Assembly (NCBI RefSeq): GCF_016865365.1
Contig: NZ_AP024469.1
Coordinates: 2,758,501 to 2,822,500, forward strand
DNA from: Geobacter sp. SVR
GTDB taxonomy: Bacteria; Desulfobacterota; Desulfuromonadia; Geobacterales; Pseudopelobacteraceae
Direction: 5' to 3'
DNA length: 64,000 bases
The position numbers were made by a program, and so were the translations under genes. Below are positions 20,180 to 29,709 of the stretch, one piece after another. How positions within the stretch are numbered: the first letter of the stretch is position 1; the number at the start of each line of letters is the position of its first letter. The notes beneath the pieces were generated by a model. It searched no databases and had not been told where the DNA came from. It worked only from the letters and a program-made list of their open reading frames with translations.

Positions 20180-21559
20180 TCATCCCCGGGTGCCGCGTTT
20201 TTTGGACTGGGCCGGGTGGTCCTTGAATTCGTTCTCCCAGGCTGCATCGGCGATCTCGGCATAGGCCCCGGCATAGGCATCCATTGTGTCGGACAGACCG
20301 GAAAAGATCTCCTCCGCCCCGTCATGGGTGGCATAGGCGCCTTCGCTGGCAAACAGCTCCCGTCCGGTTTCGGGATGGTCGATCAGCATGCAGGGGCGCA
20401 GTAGATTGTCATGCTCCCCCTGCTTCTGCCGGATCTTCCTGAAGAGCGGCGAACCGAGGGCCTCACGAATGGTGGTACGGCGGATGTTGTCCACAGCAAA
20501 GTGACAGAAGACGCACGGCTCGATGTCGCCGTTGGCGTTGACATGGAAGTACTTCCGTCCCCCGGCCAGACAGCCCGACACCATGGGGCCGTCGTTCCAG
20601 AAGTCGATGAACAGCATCGGCTTCTGGTCGCGGAAAGCGGCCACGCTCCGGCGCAGATGATCGCGCTGTTCAGGGGTCGGCATCAGTTCCGGGTCGGGTT
20701 TTCTGCCCACCGGTACGTAGGAAAACAGCCACAGGGCGAATACCCCTTTGGAAACCAGCATATCAATGTAGGCGGGATCGGTGATCAGGGCGCTGTTTTT
20801 GCGCGAATGGGTAAAGGAGCCGCAGAAGGAGAGCCCTGCTTCCCGCAGCAGATCCATGGCGTGCATGACCTTGTCGAAATGCCCTGCTCCGCGCCGTTCG
20901 TCGGTCTCCTGCTGGTACCCCTCCAGCGAGAAGGCCGGCATGACGTTGCCCACCTCGATCAGCTGGCGCACCATCTGTTCGTCGATCAGGCCGCCGTGGG
21001 TAAAGACCAGAAAAGCCATGTCGCTGTGCTTCCTGAAGATCTCGAAGATGCCCTCCATGTAGAAGGGTTCTCCGCCGGAAATGACGGCGAAGTAGATCCC
21101 CATCTCCTTGATCTGCATCAGGATCGAGTCCAGTTCGTCCAGGGACAGTTCCAGGGATTTGTTGTAATCGCCGGCATAGCAGCCGTAACAGGCCAGGTTG
21201 CAGCGCATGGTGGGACTGATCACCACCGTCGAAGGGGGGTAGAAGCCGTTCTGATCGCCCCACTCCTTGCGGCGGTTGGTGCCGTTCAGCAGATGGTTGA
21301 CTGCCAGGTTGCTGATCCACTTGTCACGTTGGCCCGGATGCAACTCTCGCAGGATGCGGCGTGGAAACTCGATGGCGGGATGTTTGTCACGAATCAGCCC
21401 CCTGATCCAGCGGATGCGTTCCTTGTAGTAATCCTTCTTGGGGATCATCTCCATCAGATGCGTCATCCTGATCAGGGTTTCATCGGACGAACCGGTGGCC
21501 ATCTCCAGGAGGTAGCTCAGGATTTTTTCCTTGGTATAGTTCTTCAACGACTGGATCAT
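20180..21559 (-). CDS. Radical SAM protein with a C-terminal SPASM-like region
   Basis: 459 residues, lacking the B12-binding domain of its neighbours. The radical SAM motif is TMRCNLACYGCYAGDYN (CxxxCxxC), preceded by a roughly 130-residue helical N-terminal region. The C-terminal cysteines in VSGCLAGGRKYF and GDIEPCVFCHF look like auxiliary-cluster ligands. SPASM-type enzymes modify peptides or small molecules; the substrate here is unknown but is likely in the lipid/head-group pathway. The ATG at 21559 is preceded by GGGAG; the open frame extends upstream without homology. 58 nt separates it from the ACP gene. Confidence 0.8.
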   Translation of the reverse strand: MIQSLKNYTKEKILSYLLEMATGSSDETLIRMTHLMEMIPKKDYYKERIRWIRGLIRDKHPAIEFPRRILRELHPGQRDKWISNLAVNHLLNGTNRRKEWGDQNGFYPPSTVVISPTMRCNLACYGCYAGDYNKSLELSLDELDSILMQIKEMGIYFAVISGGEPFYMEGIFEIFRKHSDMAFLVFTHGGLIDEQMVRQLIEVGNVMPAFSLEGYQQETDERRGAGHFDKVMHAMDLLREAGLSFCGSFTHSRKNSALITDPAYIDMLVSKGVFALWLFSYVPVGRKPDPELMPTPEQRDHLRRSVAAFRDQKPMLFIDFWNDGPMVSGCLAGGRKYFHVNANGDIEPCVFCHFAVDNIRRTTIREALGSPLFRKIRQKQGEHDNLLRPCMLIDHPETGRELFASEGAYATHDGAEEIFSGLSDTMDAYAGAYAEIADAAWENEFKDHPAQSKKRGTRG

Positions 21560-21628
21560 CGTGACTCCCTGTTTTCTGTTCCCACCCTGCCCCGCTCTCC
21601 GCAATTCCGGAACGTGGCGCGCCACATT

Positions 21629-22291
21629 CTACATGTGACGCAGAAATACCTTGCAAATACTCCAGGTGTCGCGAACCGGACGAAAATGGCTGGTGGCGCG
21701 GCCGTCTGCCACGCGGGCGGCCACCGGAAGCGAGGCGACCGTGAAACCGCTGCGCCAGGCTTTCATCAGCAGCTCCATTTCGAGATCATACCCCTCGGCC
21801 GACAGACTGACCGATCTGAGCAGCCGGCTGGAATAACACCGAAAGCCGGACTGGCTGTCGGTGATCTCGAATCCCGTCCGTTTGCGCATGCACCAGACCC
21901 CGAAACGGTTCCAGACCTTTCTCAACCCGGCCATCTCCTCGAACTGGCGGAAGCGCGATGCGATCAATACATCGGTGCCTGACTCCCTGGCAGCCAGGGC
22001 AAGCCGCGGGATGGCCGAGACATCGTGCTGTCCGTCGGCATCCACGGTAACGACCGCTTCGTACCCTTTTTCCAGGGCCCAGGTGAAACCGGTCATGAGA
22101 GCCCGCCCCTTGCCGCGGTTGCGATCATGTGACAACAGGGTGACCGGCAAGCCGGCGACGATACGGGCAGTGGCATCGGTGGAACCGTCGTCCACCACCA
22201 CGACCGGCAATCCGAGCTCCTGGCACTCCCGTGTCACCTCAGCCACGCTCTTTTCGGCATTGAAAGCCGGAATCAGGATACAGGTTGCCAC
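21629..22291 (-). CDS. Family 2 glycosyltransferase (dolichyl-phosphate-mannose-synthase-like)
   Basis: 220 residues, a single GT-A domain. It starts ILIPAFNAE, has VVVDDGSTDAT and the metal-binding VDADGQHD, and a GFRCYSS acceptor region. No C-terminal membrane helices are present, so it is a soluble or peripheral enzyme using a nucleotide- or lipid-linked sugar. It overlaps the deacetylase gene by 19 nt, so the two are coupled. In this cluster it would add a sugar to the lipid product (inference). Confidence 0.85.
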   Translation of the reverse strand: MATCILIPAFNAEKSVAEVTRECQELGLPVVVVDDGSTDATARIVAGLPVTLLSHDRNRGKGRALMTGFTWALEKGYEAVVTVDADGQHDVSAIPRLALAARESGTDVLIASRFRQFEEMAGLRKVWNRFGVWCMRKRTGFEITDSQSGFRCYSSRLLRSVSLSAEGYDLEMELLMKAWRSGFTVASLPVAARVADGRATSHFRPVRDTWSICKVFLRHM

Positions 22292-23106
22292 GATTCGACC
22301 AGGTCCAGCAGGGTTGTGAAGCGGAAACGCTCCAGCAGGGCCGCGATCCGTCCGGCAGCGTCGCTGCGGGGACCGTAGGTGGCAAAACTCCTCAGGGGAT
22401 GCAGTTTGACCCGCGGACTTTCCGGATCAACCTCCCGCGGATGCAGATACAGAACCGCCGGCTGCTTCACGTCGTGGTAGCGCGCCACCGTTGCTGCGAT
22501 CATCCGGAAGGGAAACAGGCGAAATCCCCAGCCTCCGCCGGTCGGGAGGTTGAAAAGGGGCATCGGCGTCACCATTGGTGGCACTTCCCACAGTTCCCCT
22601 GCTCCGGCCCGCACGCGTGAGGGATGAAGGGCCGAACCGCTGCCCGCCAGAAAGGGGAGCGGATTGCGGCTTGAATCATACAGATAGCCCCTCCGGACAA
22701 GAACGGCATCCACCCAGGGTGTCCGCATCGACACCGACCAGCGCGGCGCACGGAATCCGAAGGGTCGTTTTCCGGTCTGGTCCAGCAGTATCGCTTCGGT
22801 CCGCTCCAACTCGCATTCGAATTCTTCAACGGTCAGGTCATGCAGCAGGCGATGGGACCAGCCATGGGAAGCCACCTCGTGCCCCTGCCGTTCGATCATC
22901 GGCGCCAGCTCCGGTTCTGCCTCAGCCACGCATCCGAGCATGAAAAAAGTGGCTTTTGCACCGTGGCTGTCAAGCAGCGTCAGGATACGCTCGGTGGCCT
23001 GCCGCACCCGCCAGGCCGAGCGCGGAATTTCCGGCTGCTGCCCGGCGCACACATGAAACCAGTCCTCCACATCTACCGTCAGTGCATGTATCTGATTATC
23101 GGGCAC
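22273..23106 (-). CDS. Polysaccharide deacetylase family protein (NodB fold, DUF3473 type)
   Basis: 277 residues. The NodB-homology domain has TVDVEDWFHV with the catalytic and metal-binding Asp pair, SHGWSHRLLH with the zinc histidines, FRAPRWS and a late LYLHPREVDP. The C-terminal extension is like that of the deacetylase associated with PEP-CTERM/exopolysaccharide loci. It removes N- or O-acetyl groups from a saccharide. It is the first gene of the lipid cluster on this strand and overlaps the glycosyltransferase, so a sugar head group is plausible. No signal peptide, so cytoplasmic action is likely. Confidence 0.85.
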   Translation of the reverse strand: MPDNQIHALTVDVEDWFHVCAGQQPEIPRSAWRVRQATERILTLLDSHGAKATFFMLGCVAEAEPELAPMIERQGHEVASHGWSHRLLHDLTVEEFECELERTEAILLDQTGKRPFGFRAPRWSVSMRTPWVDAVLVRRGYLYDSSRNPLPFLAGSGSALHPSRVRAGAGELWEVPPMVTPMPLFNLPTGGGWGFRLFPFRMIAATVARYHDVKQPAVLYLHPREVDPESPRVKLHPLRSFATYGPRSDAAGRIAALLERFRFTTLLDLVESWQPVS

Positions 23107-23212
23107 TCACCCCTGCCTCAAAATAATTTAAAATAACAGCTCGCCGGTCTTTCCGTCAATAGCTGTTGTACCCCTTCTGCCGCACCAGGCGGGCTCAGAG
23201 GGGCTGTTCCTG

Positions 23213-24112
23213 CTATGCCAGGGTAAAGTTGCCCAGGCCGAAGGCAGCGGTCTTTCCGGCATTCAGGTAGGTGCCGAGCGCCAGAAAGGGCAGCAGTCCA
23301 CTGAAGTCGCCGCTGAAACAGCCGTGGCCCGCGATGCCCGACAGGCGCCTTCCCCCGCCAGGCAGGCATGCGGTGACGAAATGATCCTCGCAGAGCGCGA
23401 TCGCATCGGCCTGGCGGGACAGGTCCCGGAAATCGCAATCCGCCTGACAACCTCCGTAATAGTAGGCCAGGGATGAAATCCTCCGCAGCAGTGAACGGGC
23501 GAACAAAGCAAAACTGAAATGTGTCAGCTGCCGCCCCTCAGACAGGAGCTTGAGCGGGGTCAGCAGGCGGATTTCCTGCCACTCCAGGTTCCAGGCGCGG
23601 CTTTCCAGGATACCGACCGATGACAACACCACCAGGTTCTCCGGCCGGCTCAAACGGCTCCCATGCCCCAGCTGCAGTCGCGTCCCCTGGTAATCGCACG
23701 ATTCGATCGACAGGATCTGGCACCGTCGCTGCTCCTCATCACCGGAGAGCAGGCTTGAAAAGCCCTCCAGCAACATGTCGAGACAGGCAATTGCCGATCC
23801 GGCCACCACCAGCCGGCACTCGATGGTGCCGGCCTGCCCCCCTGATACCGGAAATGAGAAGGCAAAAGGGAGTGGCGGCTTCTGATGACGTTTGAGCGCA
23901 TCCGGATCCGGCGCAAGCTCCTGCCCGAATACCATATGCCAAGCGCATGCGCCCCTGCCGGAACAGCTCTGACAGCTCCGCGACGGCAATCGGCAGCCTG
24001 CCGGGCGGCAGACCGCCGCAAAGTCCGCACCCCTGCCGGTCAGCCAAAGGACAAATGCTGCCGGATTGCCGGCCCGGATAGTTATGCGAATGTCGATGAG
24101 ATTGAATTCCAT
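23213..24112 (-). CDS. Orphan Cas6-like RAMP protein (CRISPR precursor-RNA endonuclease family, C-terminal domain)
   Basis: 299 residues. The C-terminal half has the Cas6 pattern: LLTPLKLL, then HFSFALFARSLLRRISSLAYYYG, then the glycine-rich GLLPFLALGTYLNAGKTAAF and GLGNF typical of the RNA-binding loop. The N-terminal half is cysteine-rich (PSRSCQSCSGRGACAW). No CRISPR repeat array and no other cas gene occurs in the window. Canonical Cas6 cleaves repeat RNA; what an orphan copy does is unknown. It stands 106 nt before the lipid cluster on the same strand, so it may be cotranscribed. Confidence 0.7.
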   Translation of the reverse strand: MEFNLIDIRITIRAGNPAAFVLWLTGRGADFAAVCRPAGCRLPSRSCQSCSGRGACAWHMVFGQELAPDPDALKRHQKPPLPFAFSFPVSGGQAGTIECRLVVAGSAIACLDMLLEGFSSLLSGDEEQRRCQILSIESCDYQGTRLQLGHGSRLSRPENLVVLSSVGILESRAWNLEWQEIRLLTPLKLLSEGRQLTHFSFALFARSLLRRISSLAYYYGGCQADCDFRDLSRQADAIALCEDHFVTACLPGGGRRLSGIAGHGCFSGDFSGLLPFLALGTYLNAGKTAAFGLGNFTLA

Positions 24113-24200
24113 GATCTGCCGTAAACGCTTTACGATGAGACGCAGAGCCCGAAACGGGAGCCCTCAAAACCTGGACAGCTTCACCCATACGACAAAAAAA

Positions 24201-24220
24201 GGGCAGCCGGAGGGCTGCCC
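24201..24220 (-). terminator. Rho-independent terminator of the sdh operon
   Basis: GGGCAGCC and GGCTGCCC form a perfect 8-bp stem. On the minus strand it is followed by seven T residues (A run at 24194-24200). It lies about 37 nt after the stop of sdhB. Confidence 0.9.
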
Positions 24221-24256
24221 TGATTCTACCGCATTATAATCGAAAAACAATAGCCG

Positions 24257-25015
24257 TTAGCCGAATTGTGCCTTGAGGAATTCGCGGTTCATCCGGGCGA
24301 TGAACTTGACGTTGATTCCCTTGGGACAGGAGGCCTGGCACTCGTAGTGGTTGGTGCAGTTGCCGAACCCGCAGTCGGCCATGGCCTGGGTCATGCTCCT
24401 GACACGCTGCTTGGCCTCGACCTTGCCTTGCGGCAACAGTGCCAGCTGTGAGACCTTGGCGCCGGTGAACAGCATTGCGGCGCCGTTGGGGCAGCCGGCA
24501 ACGCAGGCACCGCACTGGATGCATTCGGCTGCGTCCATGGCCTCATCGGCAATGGGCTTGGGAATCAGGATGGCATTCCCGTCGGCAATACCACCGGTAT
24601 GGCAGGAGGTGTAGCCGCCGGCCTGCTGGATCTTGTCCAAAGCGCTGCGGTCGACGATCAGGTCCTTGATGATCGGGAAGGCGCGCGCCCTCCAGGGCTC
24701 GATGTAGATGGTGTCGCCATCCTTGAACTTACGCATGTGCAGCTGGCAGACGGTGGTGCGCTCCTGGCCGCCGTGGGGGGCGCCGTTGATAACCTGGGAG
24801 CACATGCCGCAGATCCCCTCGCGGCAATCGTGGTCGAACACGATCGGTTCCTTGCCGGCCAGGATCAGGTCCTCGTTGACGCAGTCGAGCATTTCCAGGA
24901 AGGAGTGGTGCTCGGTGATGTTTTTGGCGGCATAGGTCTCGAACTTGCCCGGATCGTTGGCATTCTTTTGGCGCCACACGATCAGCGTCAGTGTCATGGT
25001 CTTGTGATCGCTCAT
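24257..25015 (-). CDS. sdhB: Succinate dehydrogenase / fumarate reductase iron-sulfur subunit
   Basis: 252 residues. The N-terminal 2Fe-2S ligands lie in CREGICGMC and later CQLH. The C-terminal [13 protein letters not shown] and [14 protein letters not shown] supply the 4Fe-4S and 3Fe-4S clusters. It passes electrons between the flavin and the membrane cytochrome. The TAA stop of sdhA and this ATG overlap at 25015. Together with sdhA and sdhC it matches the Geobacter FrdCAB complex, known to run as both succinate dehydrogenase and fumarate reductase. Confidence 0.96.
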   Translation of the reverse strand: MSDHKTMTLTLIVWRQKNANDPGKFETYAAKNITEHHSFLEMLDCVNEDLILAGKEPIVFDHDCREGICGMCSQVINGAPHGGQERTTVCQLHMRKFKDGDTIYIEPWRARAFPIIKDLIVDRSALDKIQQAGGYTSCHTGGIADGNAILIPKPIADEAMDAAECIQCGACVAGCPNGAAMLFTGAKVSQLALLPQGKVEAKQRVRSMTQAMADCGFGNCTNHYECQASCPKGINVKFIARMNREFLKAQFG

Positions 25016-26928
25016 TATTTGTAGCTCCTTACGGCGAGATGTACGTTATCGAACTTCAACGGCTCCTTGTGCAGCTCGGGCTCCTTGTCGACCCCCTTGA
25101 ATTCCCAGGCGCCTACGTAGCAGTAGTTGGCGTCGTCGCGCTGAGCTTCGCCCTCGTCCTGGTATTCCACACGGAAGTGGCCGCCGCAGGACTCGTTGCG
25201 GTGATGGGCGTCGCGGCACATGAGTTCGGCGAACTCGAGGAAGTCGGCAGTGCGGCCGGCGTTTTCCAGCTGCTGGTTCAGTTCGGCGCCGGAACCGGAC
25301 ACTTTGACGTTCTTCCAGAATTCCTCGCGCAGGGCCGGGATCTTCTTGAGGTTGGTCTCCAGGGACTCCTTGGAACGGGCCATGCCGCAGTTTTCCCACA
25401 TCAGGCCACCCAGCTCGCGCATGAAGTCGGAGACGGTGCGTTTGCCGTTGATGGAGAGGAACTTCTCGGTCGATTTGTTGACATCTTCTTCGCACTTCTT
25501 GAACTCGGCGTGATCGGTGTTGACCTGACCCGGCTTGACGGTGGCCAGGTAGCCGCCGATGGTGTAGGGAATGACGAAATAGCCGTCGGCCAGACCCTGC
25601 ATGAGGGCCGAAGCGCCGAGACGGTTGGCGCCGTGGACCGAGAAGTTGGCCTCACCCAGTACGAAAAGGCCGGGGATATTGCTCATCAGGTTGTAGTCGA
25701 CCCACAGGCCGCCCATGGAGTAGTGCGGGGCAGGATACATGCGCATCGGACGCTTGTAGGCGTCTTCGTCGGTGATCTTCTCGTACATCTCGAACAGGTT
25801 GCCGTAGCGCTCCTTGATGGTATCGGCACCAACGCGCTTGATGGAGGTGGAGAAATCCAGGTACACGCCGCGGCCGCCGGGGCCGACGCCACGGCCGTCG
25901 TCGCACTGTTCCTTGGCGGCGCGGGAGGCGATATCGCGCGGAGCCAGGTTGCCGAAGCTCGGGTACTTGCGCTCCAGATAGTAGTCGCGGGCCTCTTCCG
26001 GGATCTCGTTGGGGTGTTTGCCCAGGTCGGCCTTGTTCTTGGGAACCCAGCAGCGGCCGTCGTTGCGCAGCGACTCGGACATCAGGGTCAGCTTGGACTG
26101 GTAGTCGCCTGCCTGCGGAATACAGGTCGGGTGGATCTGGGTGTAGCAGGGGTTGGCGAAGTAGGCGCCCTTCTTGTGCGCTTTCCAGTTGGCGGTAACC
26201 GAGCAGCCCATGGCGTTGGTGGAAAGGTAGAACACGTTGACGTAGCCGCCTGTGGCCAGGCAGACCGCATCGGCCGCATAGGATTCGATCTGGCCGGTGA
26301 CCAGGTTGCGAACCGTGATGCCGCGCGCTACGCCGTCAACGACAACCAGATCGAGCATTTCGCGGCGGTCGTACATCTTGACCGTGCCGGCCTTGATCTG
26401 ACGGGACAGGGCCGAATAGGCACCCAGGAGCAGCTGCTGACCGGTCTGGCCGCGGGCATAGAAGGTACGGGAAACCTGGGCGCCGCCGAAGGAGCGGTTG
26501 TCCAGGTAGCCGGCGTAGTCGCGGGCAAAGGGGACGCCCTGGGCCACGCACTGGTCGATGATGTTATTGGATACCTGGGCCAGACGCCACACATCCGCCT
26601 CACGGGCACGGAAGTCGCCCCCCTTGATGGTGTCGTAGAACAGACGGTAGATCGAGTCGCCGTCGTTAGGGTAATTCTTGGCGGCGTTGATGCCCCCCTG
26701 GGCGGCGATGGAGTGGGCGCGGCGGGCGGAATCCTGATAGCAGAAGGCCTGTACGTTGTATCCCAGCTCACCCAGCGAAGCGGCGGCAGCGCCACCGGCC
26801 AGGCCGGTTCCGACCACAATGATGTTGTATTTACGCTTGTTGGCAGGGTTAACCAGCTTCAGGTCGAAGCGGTGTTTGTCCCAGGTCTGCTGAATTGGTC
26901 CGGTAGGACATTTTCCGTCTAGTATCAC
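25015..26928 (-). CDS. sdhA: Succinate dehydrogenase / fumarate reductase flavoprotein subunit
   Basis: 637 residues. The FAD-binding [15 protein letters not shown] and the covalent-flavin segment [15 protein letters not shown] are present, followed by the active-site region with SMGGLWVDY and a C-terminal [12 protein letters not shown]. It interconverts succinate and fumarate on the cytoplasmic face of the inner membrane. It lies 10 nt downstream of sdhC and overlaps sdhB by one base. The opposite strand shows a nearly full-length open frame, which is a codon-usage shadow. Confidence 0.97.
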   Translation of the reverse strand: MILDGKCPTGPIQQTWDKHRFDLKLVNPANKRKYNIIVVGTGLAGGAAAASLGELGYNVQAFCYQDSARRAHSIAAQGGINAAKNYPNDGDSIYRLFYDTIKGGDFRAREADVWRLAQVSNNIIDQCVAQGVPFARDYAGYLDNRSFGGAQVSRTFYARGQTGQQLLLGAYSALSRQIKAGTVKMYDRREMLDLVVVDGVARGITVRNLVTGQIESYAADAVCLATGGYVNVFYLSTNAMGCSVTANWKAHKKGAYFANPCYTQIHPTCIPQAGDYQSKLTLMSESLRNDGRCWVPKNKADLGKHPNEIPEEARDYYLERKYPSFGNLAPRDIASRAAKEQCDDGRGVGPGGRGVYLDFSTSIKRVGADTIKERYGNLFEMYEKITDEDAYKRPMRMYPAPHYSMGGLWVDYNLMSNIPGLFVLGEANFSVHGANRLGASALMQGLADGYFVIPYTIGGYLATVKPGQVNTDHAEFKKCEEDVNKSTEKFLSINGKRTVSDFMRELGGLMWENCGMARSKESLETNLKKIPALREEFWKNVKVSGSGAELNQQLENAGRTADFLEFAELMCRDAHHRNESCGGHFRVEYQDEGEAQRDDANYCYVGAWEFKGVDKEPELHKEPLKFDNVHLAVRSYK

Positions 26929-26938
26929 AATAACCCCC

Positions 26939-27616
26939 TTATTTCAGTATGTGGACGAGAATGGTGAATGGCACGGCAACATAGCCGAAGAACATGATCA
27001 GGGCGAGCAGCGTGCTCCCCTTGGTCAGGCACGGCTGGGTGCGATCATTGTTCCAGCCCATGGTCTGGAACGAGCTCTGGATGCCATGGGAGAGGTGCAG
27101 AAACAGTACGATCATCGCAACGGCATACAGGAGGGCAATGCCGACGTTCTGGAAGCCGGCCACAACCATGCCGAGAACATTGGGGTTGCCCAGGGCATCC
27201 GGATGGGCAAGGGCGGCGGTCGAAGGGTCGATCACCTGGAAGGTGAAGTGCAGCAAGTGATAGATGATGAAAGCGAGGATCAGCAGACCGGTCCAGATCA
27301 TGGTCTCGCTGGCAAAGGTCGTTTTCTGGGTCGACTTGACCGCATAGGCCTTGGAACGGCCGCTGCGGTTCTCGATGGTCACCTGGATGCCGTACCAGAT
27401 ATGGAGGCAGGCGAATATCAGCAGGCCGAACCGGAATCCCATGATGATGGGAAGCGGCATGCTGTGGAGGTGATGGGCATAGGCGTTGAGGCCGCCTGTC
27501 AGCCATCCGAAGATGGTGGAGTTCCCGAGCAGATGAATGATGGCGAACAGGATCATGCACTGTCCTGTTATGGCCATCACGATCTTTCTGCCAATAGATG
27601 AGCTAAACAGTTGCAT
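26939..27616 (-). CDS. sdhC: Succinate dehydrogenase / fumarate reductase cytochrome b subunit
   Basis: 225 residues with five hydrophobic helices and several histidines positioned as haem ligands ([39 protein letters not shown]). This is the di-haem, single-subunit anchor type of Bacillus, Wolinella and Geobacter rather than the SdhC-SdhD pair of E. coli. It passes electrons to or from menaquinone in the inner membrane. The ATG at 27616 follows AAGGAAGGAAA on the minus strand; an open frame upstream does not look like protein. It is the first gene of the sdhCAB operon. Confidence 0.94.
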   Translation of the reverse strand: MQLFSSSIGRKIVMAITGQCMILFAIIHLLGNSTIFGWLTGGLNAYAHHLHSMPLPIIMGFRFGLLIFACLHIWYGIQVTIENRSGRSKAYAVKSTQKTTFASETMIWTGLLILAFIIYHLLHFTFQVIDPSTAALAHPDALGNPNVLGMVVAGFQNVGIALLYAVAMIVLFLHLSHGIQSSFQTMGWNNDRTQPCLTKGSTLLALIMFFGYVAVPFTILVHILK

Positions 27617-28058
27617 AGATTTCCTTCCTTTTCTGAAATTTTGTACTGGCATGGAATTGAAGTGCCGTTGGAGCCGGGGAAACAACCGTTGAAACCGAAG
27701 GGGGACCACGCCAGCGCATTCTGATAACAATCTGCATATCATCCTCCTCAAGTTTTATTGAGATGCGGCAGCCGTAAAAAACCGGCCATAAATTGCATGT
27801 GAAGCGCCTAAATTACTGGACACGAGATATTAAACGCCGTTGTATAAAAATGCAACTATTTTGTATACAGGATACAAAATGAGAGCCCTCCAAAAGCGTT
27901 CTACAGCGGGATTGCAATCAGGAAGGCAATCATGGTATTGATTGACGGGGAGTTCGATTCCGTTCCCCCGGCAAGGGTCCGGGCGAACGGTTTTTGTATT
28001 TCTCCCCTGACTGCCCCGGACACATCCGAATCCGCCCGATACTGAAAGGCATCGCAGT
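27617..28058. promoter_or_regulatory. Divergent intergenic region between sdhC and tgt with two palindromes
   Basis: 442 nt without a supported gene. ATTTTGTAT (27858-27866) and ATACAAAAT (27872-27880) form a perfect 9-bp inverted repeat around ACAGG. Just upstream, GTTGTAT...ATGCAAC (27838-27855) is an imperfect palindrome with the same centre-to-arm style. Both look like repressor or activator sites; the TTGTATAC core resembles GntR-family operators. The position, about 225-260 nt before sdhC, would suit a long leader or control of both genes. Confidence 0.5.
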
Positions 28059-29180
28059 ATGGAATTTACTCTGCTTAAAAAAGACCGCAATTGCTCCGCC
28101 CGCCTCGGCATCCTCAGCACGTCGCGCGGAGAGATCCAGACTCCGATCTTCATGCCGGTGGCGACCCATGGCGCCATGAAGCCGCTGACACCCGCCCAGA
28201 TCGAGGAAACCGGCGCACAGATCATCCTCAGCAACACCTATCATCTGCACCTCCAGCCGGGCGAAGGGCTGGTGAAAAAAGCTGGGGGGCTGCATACGTT
28301 CATGGCATGGAACAAGCCGATTCTGACCGATTCCGGCGGATTCCAGGTCTTTTCACTGCCCAACAAGCGCATCACCGAGAATGGTGTTTTCTTCAGGCAC
28401 GAGATCACCGGGGAGGAAATCTACCTCGACCCGGCCACGGCCACCCGCATCCAGCAGGATCTGGGGGCGGACATCATCATGGCCTTCGACGAATGCATCC
28501 CCTACCCCTGCGAGCGCAGCTATGCCGAACAATCCACCCGGAAAACCATCCGCTGGCTCAAGGAGTGCCAAAAGGCCATGGTCGACAACGGCCAGGCGCT
28601 GTTCGGCATTGTGCAGGGCAGCGTCTATGAGGATCTGCGGGCCATGTGCGCCAAAGAGATGCGTAAACTGGACCTGCCCGGGTACGCCATCGGCGGGGTT
28701 AGCGTCGGGGAAGGGCTGGAGCTGCTCAAAAAGGTGGTGGCCTGGACCGCGCCCCACCTGCCCGAGAACAAGCCGCGCTACCTGATGGGGGTCGGCCTGC
28801 CGGAGGACATTCTGGAGAGCGTCGAGCGCGGCATCGACATGTTCGACTGCGTGATCCCGACCCGCTATGCCCGCAGCGCCACGCTCTTTACCCGGAGAGG
28901 CAAGATCCGATTGACCAACAAGAACTACAAGCGCGACTTCTACCCGGTTGATCCCAGCTGCAGCTGCTACACCTGCCGAAACTTCAGCCGGGCCTACCTG
29001 CACCACCTGTTCGTGGCCAACGAGGTGGTATCGGCGGTACTGTCCGCCATTCACAACGTCCATTTTTACCTGACCATGATGGCCGAGATCAGGGAGGCCA
29101 TTGCCGAAGGGCGCTTCATGGAATACAAAGGGAAATTCCTGGAGGGATACCGCCAGGGAGAACGGCGGAAGGAGCGCTGA
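28059..29180 (+). CDS. tgt: Queuine tRNA-ribosyltransferase (tRNA-guanine transglycosylase)
   Basis: 373 residues, normal length. TDSGGFQVFSL holds the catalytic Asp, QGS is present, and MGVGLPEDILESVERGIDMFDCVIPTR has the second Asp. The zinc ligands are CSCYTCRNFSRAYLHHL. It exchanges guanine-34 for preQ1 in tRNAs with a GUN anticodon, the first tRNA step of queuosine formation. A single gene with no other queuosine genes nearby. Confidence 0.97.
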   Translation: MEFTLLKKDRNCSARLGILSTSRGEIQTPIFMPVATHGAMKPLTPAQIEETGAQIILSNTYHLHLQPGEGLVKKAGGLHTFMAWNKPILTDSGGFQVFSLPNKRITENGVFFRHEITGEEIYLDPATATRIQQDLGADIIMAFDECIPYPCERSYAEQSTRKTIRWLKECQKAMVDNGQALFGIVQGSVYEDLRAMCAKEMRKLDLPGYAIGGVSVGEGLELLKKVVAWTAPHLPENKPRYLMGVGLPEDILESVERGIDMFDCVIPTRYARSATLFTRRGKIRLTNKNYKRDFYPVDPSCSCYTCRNFSRAYLHHLFVANEVVSAVLSAIHNVHFYLTMMAEIREAIAEGRFMEYKGKFLEGYRQGERRKER

Positions 29181-29196
29181 TTGCCTGCCCGGTGAC

Positions 29197-29709
29197 TCAG
29201 CGCCTGATTTTCTGTTCCAGTTCGAGATCGAGGCTTTTCAGACGCTCCAGGGTCTGGCGCAGTTCCCGGTTGTCGCGGGTCAGGGAGAGATTCTGGTCCC
29301 GCAGGGACTTCAGTTCGCGTTGATAGCTCCGCGCACTCCTGCTGCCGGCCAGATAAGAGACCAGCGGTGCAGCCTGATACGTCCACATGCTGCGGGGAAA
29401 CTCGTTCCGCAGCTGATCCAGCAGTGCCTGCGTTCTGCCCACCCCCTTGTTCCCATCTTCCCTCAGACTGAGCAGTGCCAGGCGGAACAGGGCCTCATCG
29501 GTCACCCCCTTCAGCGGCGGAGCTCCCACGACCCGCTCCAGCAGGAGGCGCGCCTCCTTTTCGCGTCCGTTCCCCAGTTGCTCCAGCGCCGCGCGAAAAT
29601 TGCGTTCCTGCTCGCCCGCGCTGCTCGACATGGTCGTGATGCCGGAGAACGTGCTGCAACCCGTCAGAAGCATCGCGAAAAGCATGACAATCCCCAGCTC
29701 ATGTCTCAC
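29197..29709 (-). CDS. Lipoprotein with a TPR-like helical region and C-terminal coiled coil
   Basis: 170 residues, no firm family. Lipobox LLTGC puts the lipidated cysteine at C18. Residues 35-110 are helical with TPR-like spacing (ALEQLGNGREKEARLLLERV). The C-terminal 45 residues form a coiled coil (LKSLRDQNLSLTRDNRELRQ). It overlaps the end of the GGDEF gene by 11 nt, so the two are one operon and possibly one pathway; lipoproteins often act as periplasmic partners of membrane cyclases. The function is unproven. Confidence 0.7.
   Translation of the reverse strand: MRHELGIVMLFAMLLTGCSTFSGITTMSSSAGEQERNFRAALEQLGNGREKEARLLLERVVGAPPLKGVTDEALFRLALLSLREDGNKGVGRTQALLDQLRNEFPRSMWTYQAAPLVSYLAGSRSARSYQRELKSLRDQNLSLTRDNRELRQTLERLKSLDLELEQKIRR

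Noticed and set aside
23107-24256. CRISPR repeats near the Cas6-like gene
   Set aside because: No series of equal-length repeats with spacers is visible in this interval or anywhere else in the window.
24991-26922. A 643-residue open frame on the plus strand opposite sdhA
   Set aside because: It mirrors the sdhA codons exactly and has no signal, motif or ribosome-binding site. High-GC codon bias leaves antisense frames open.
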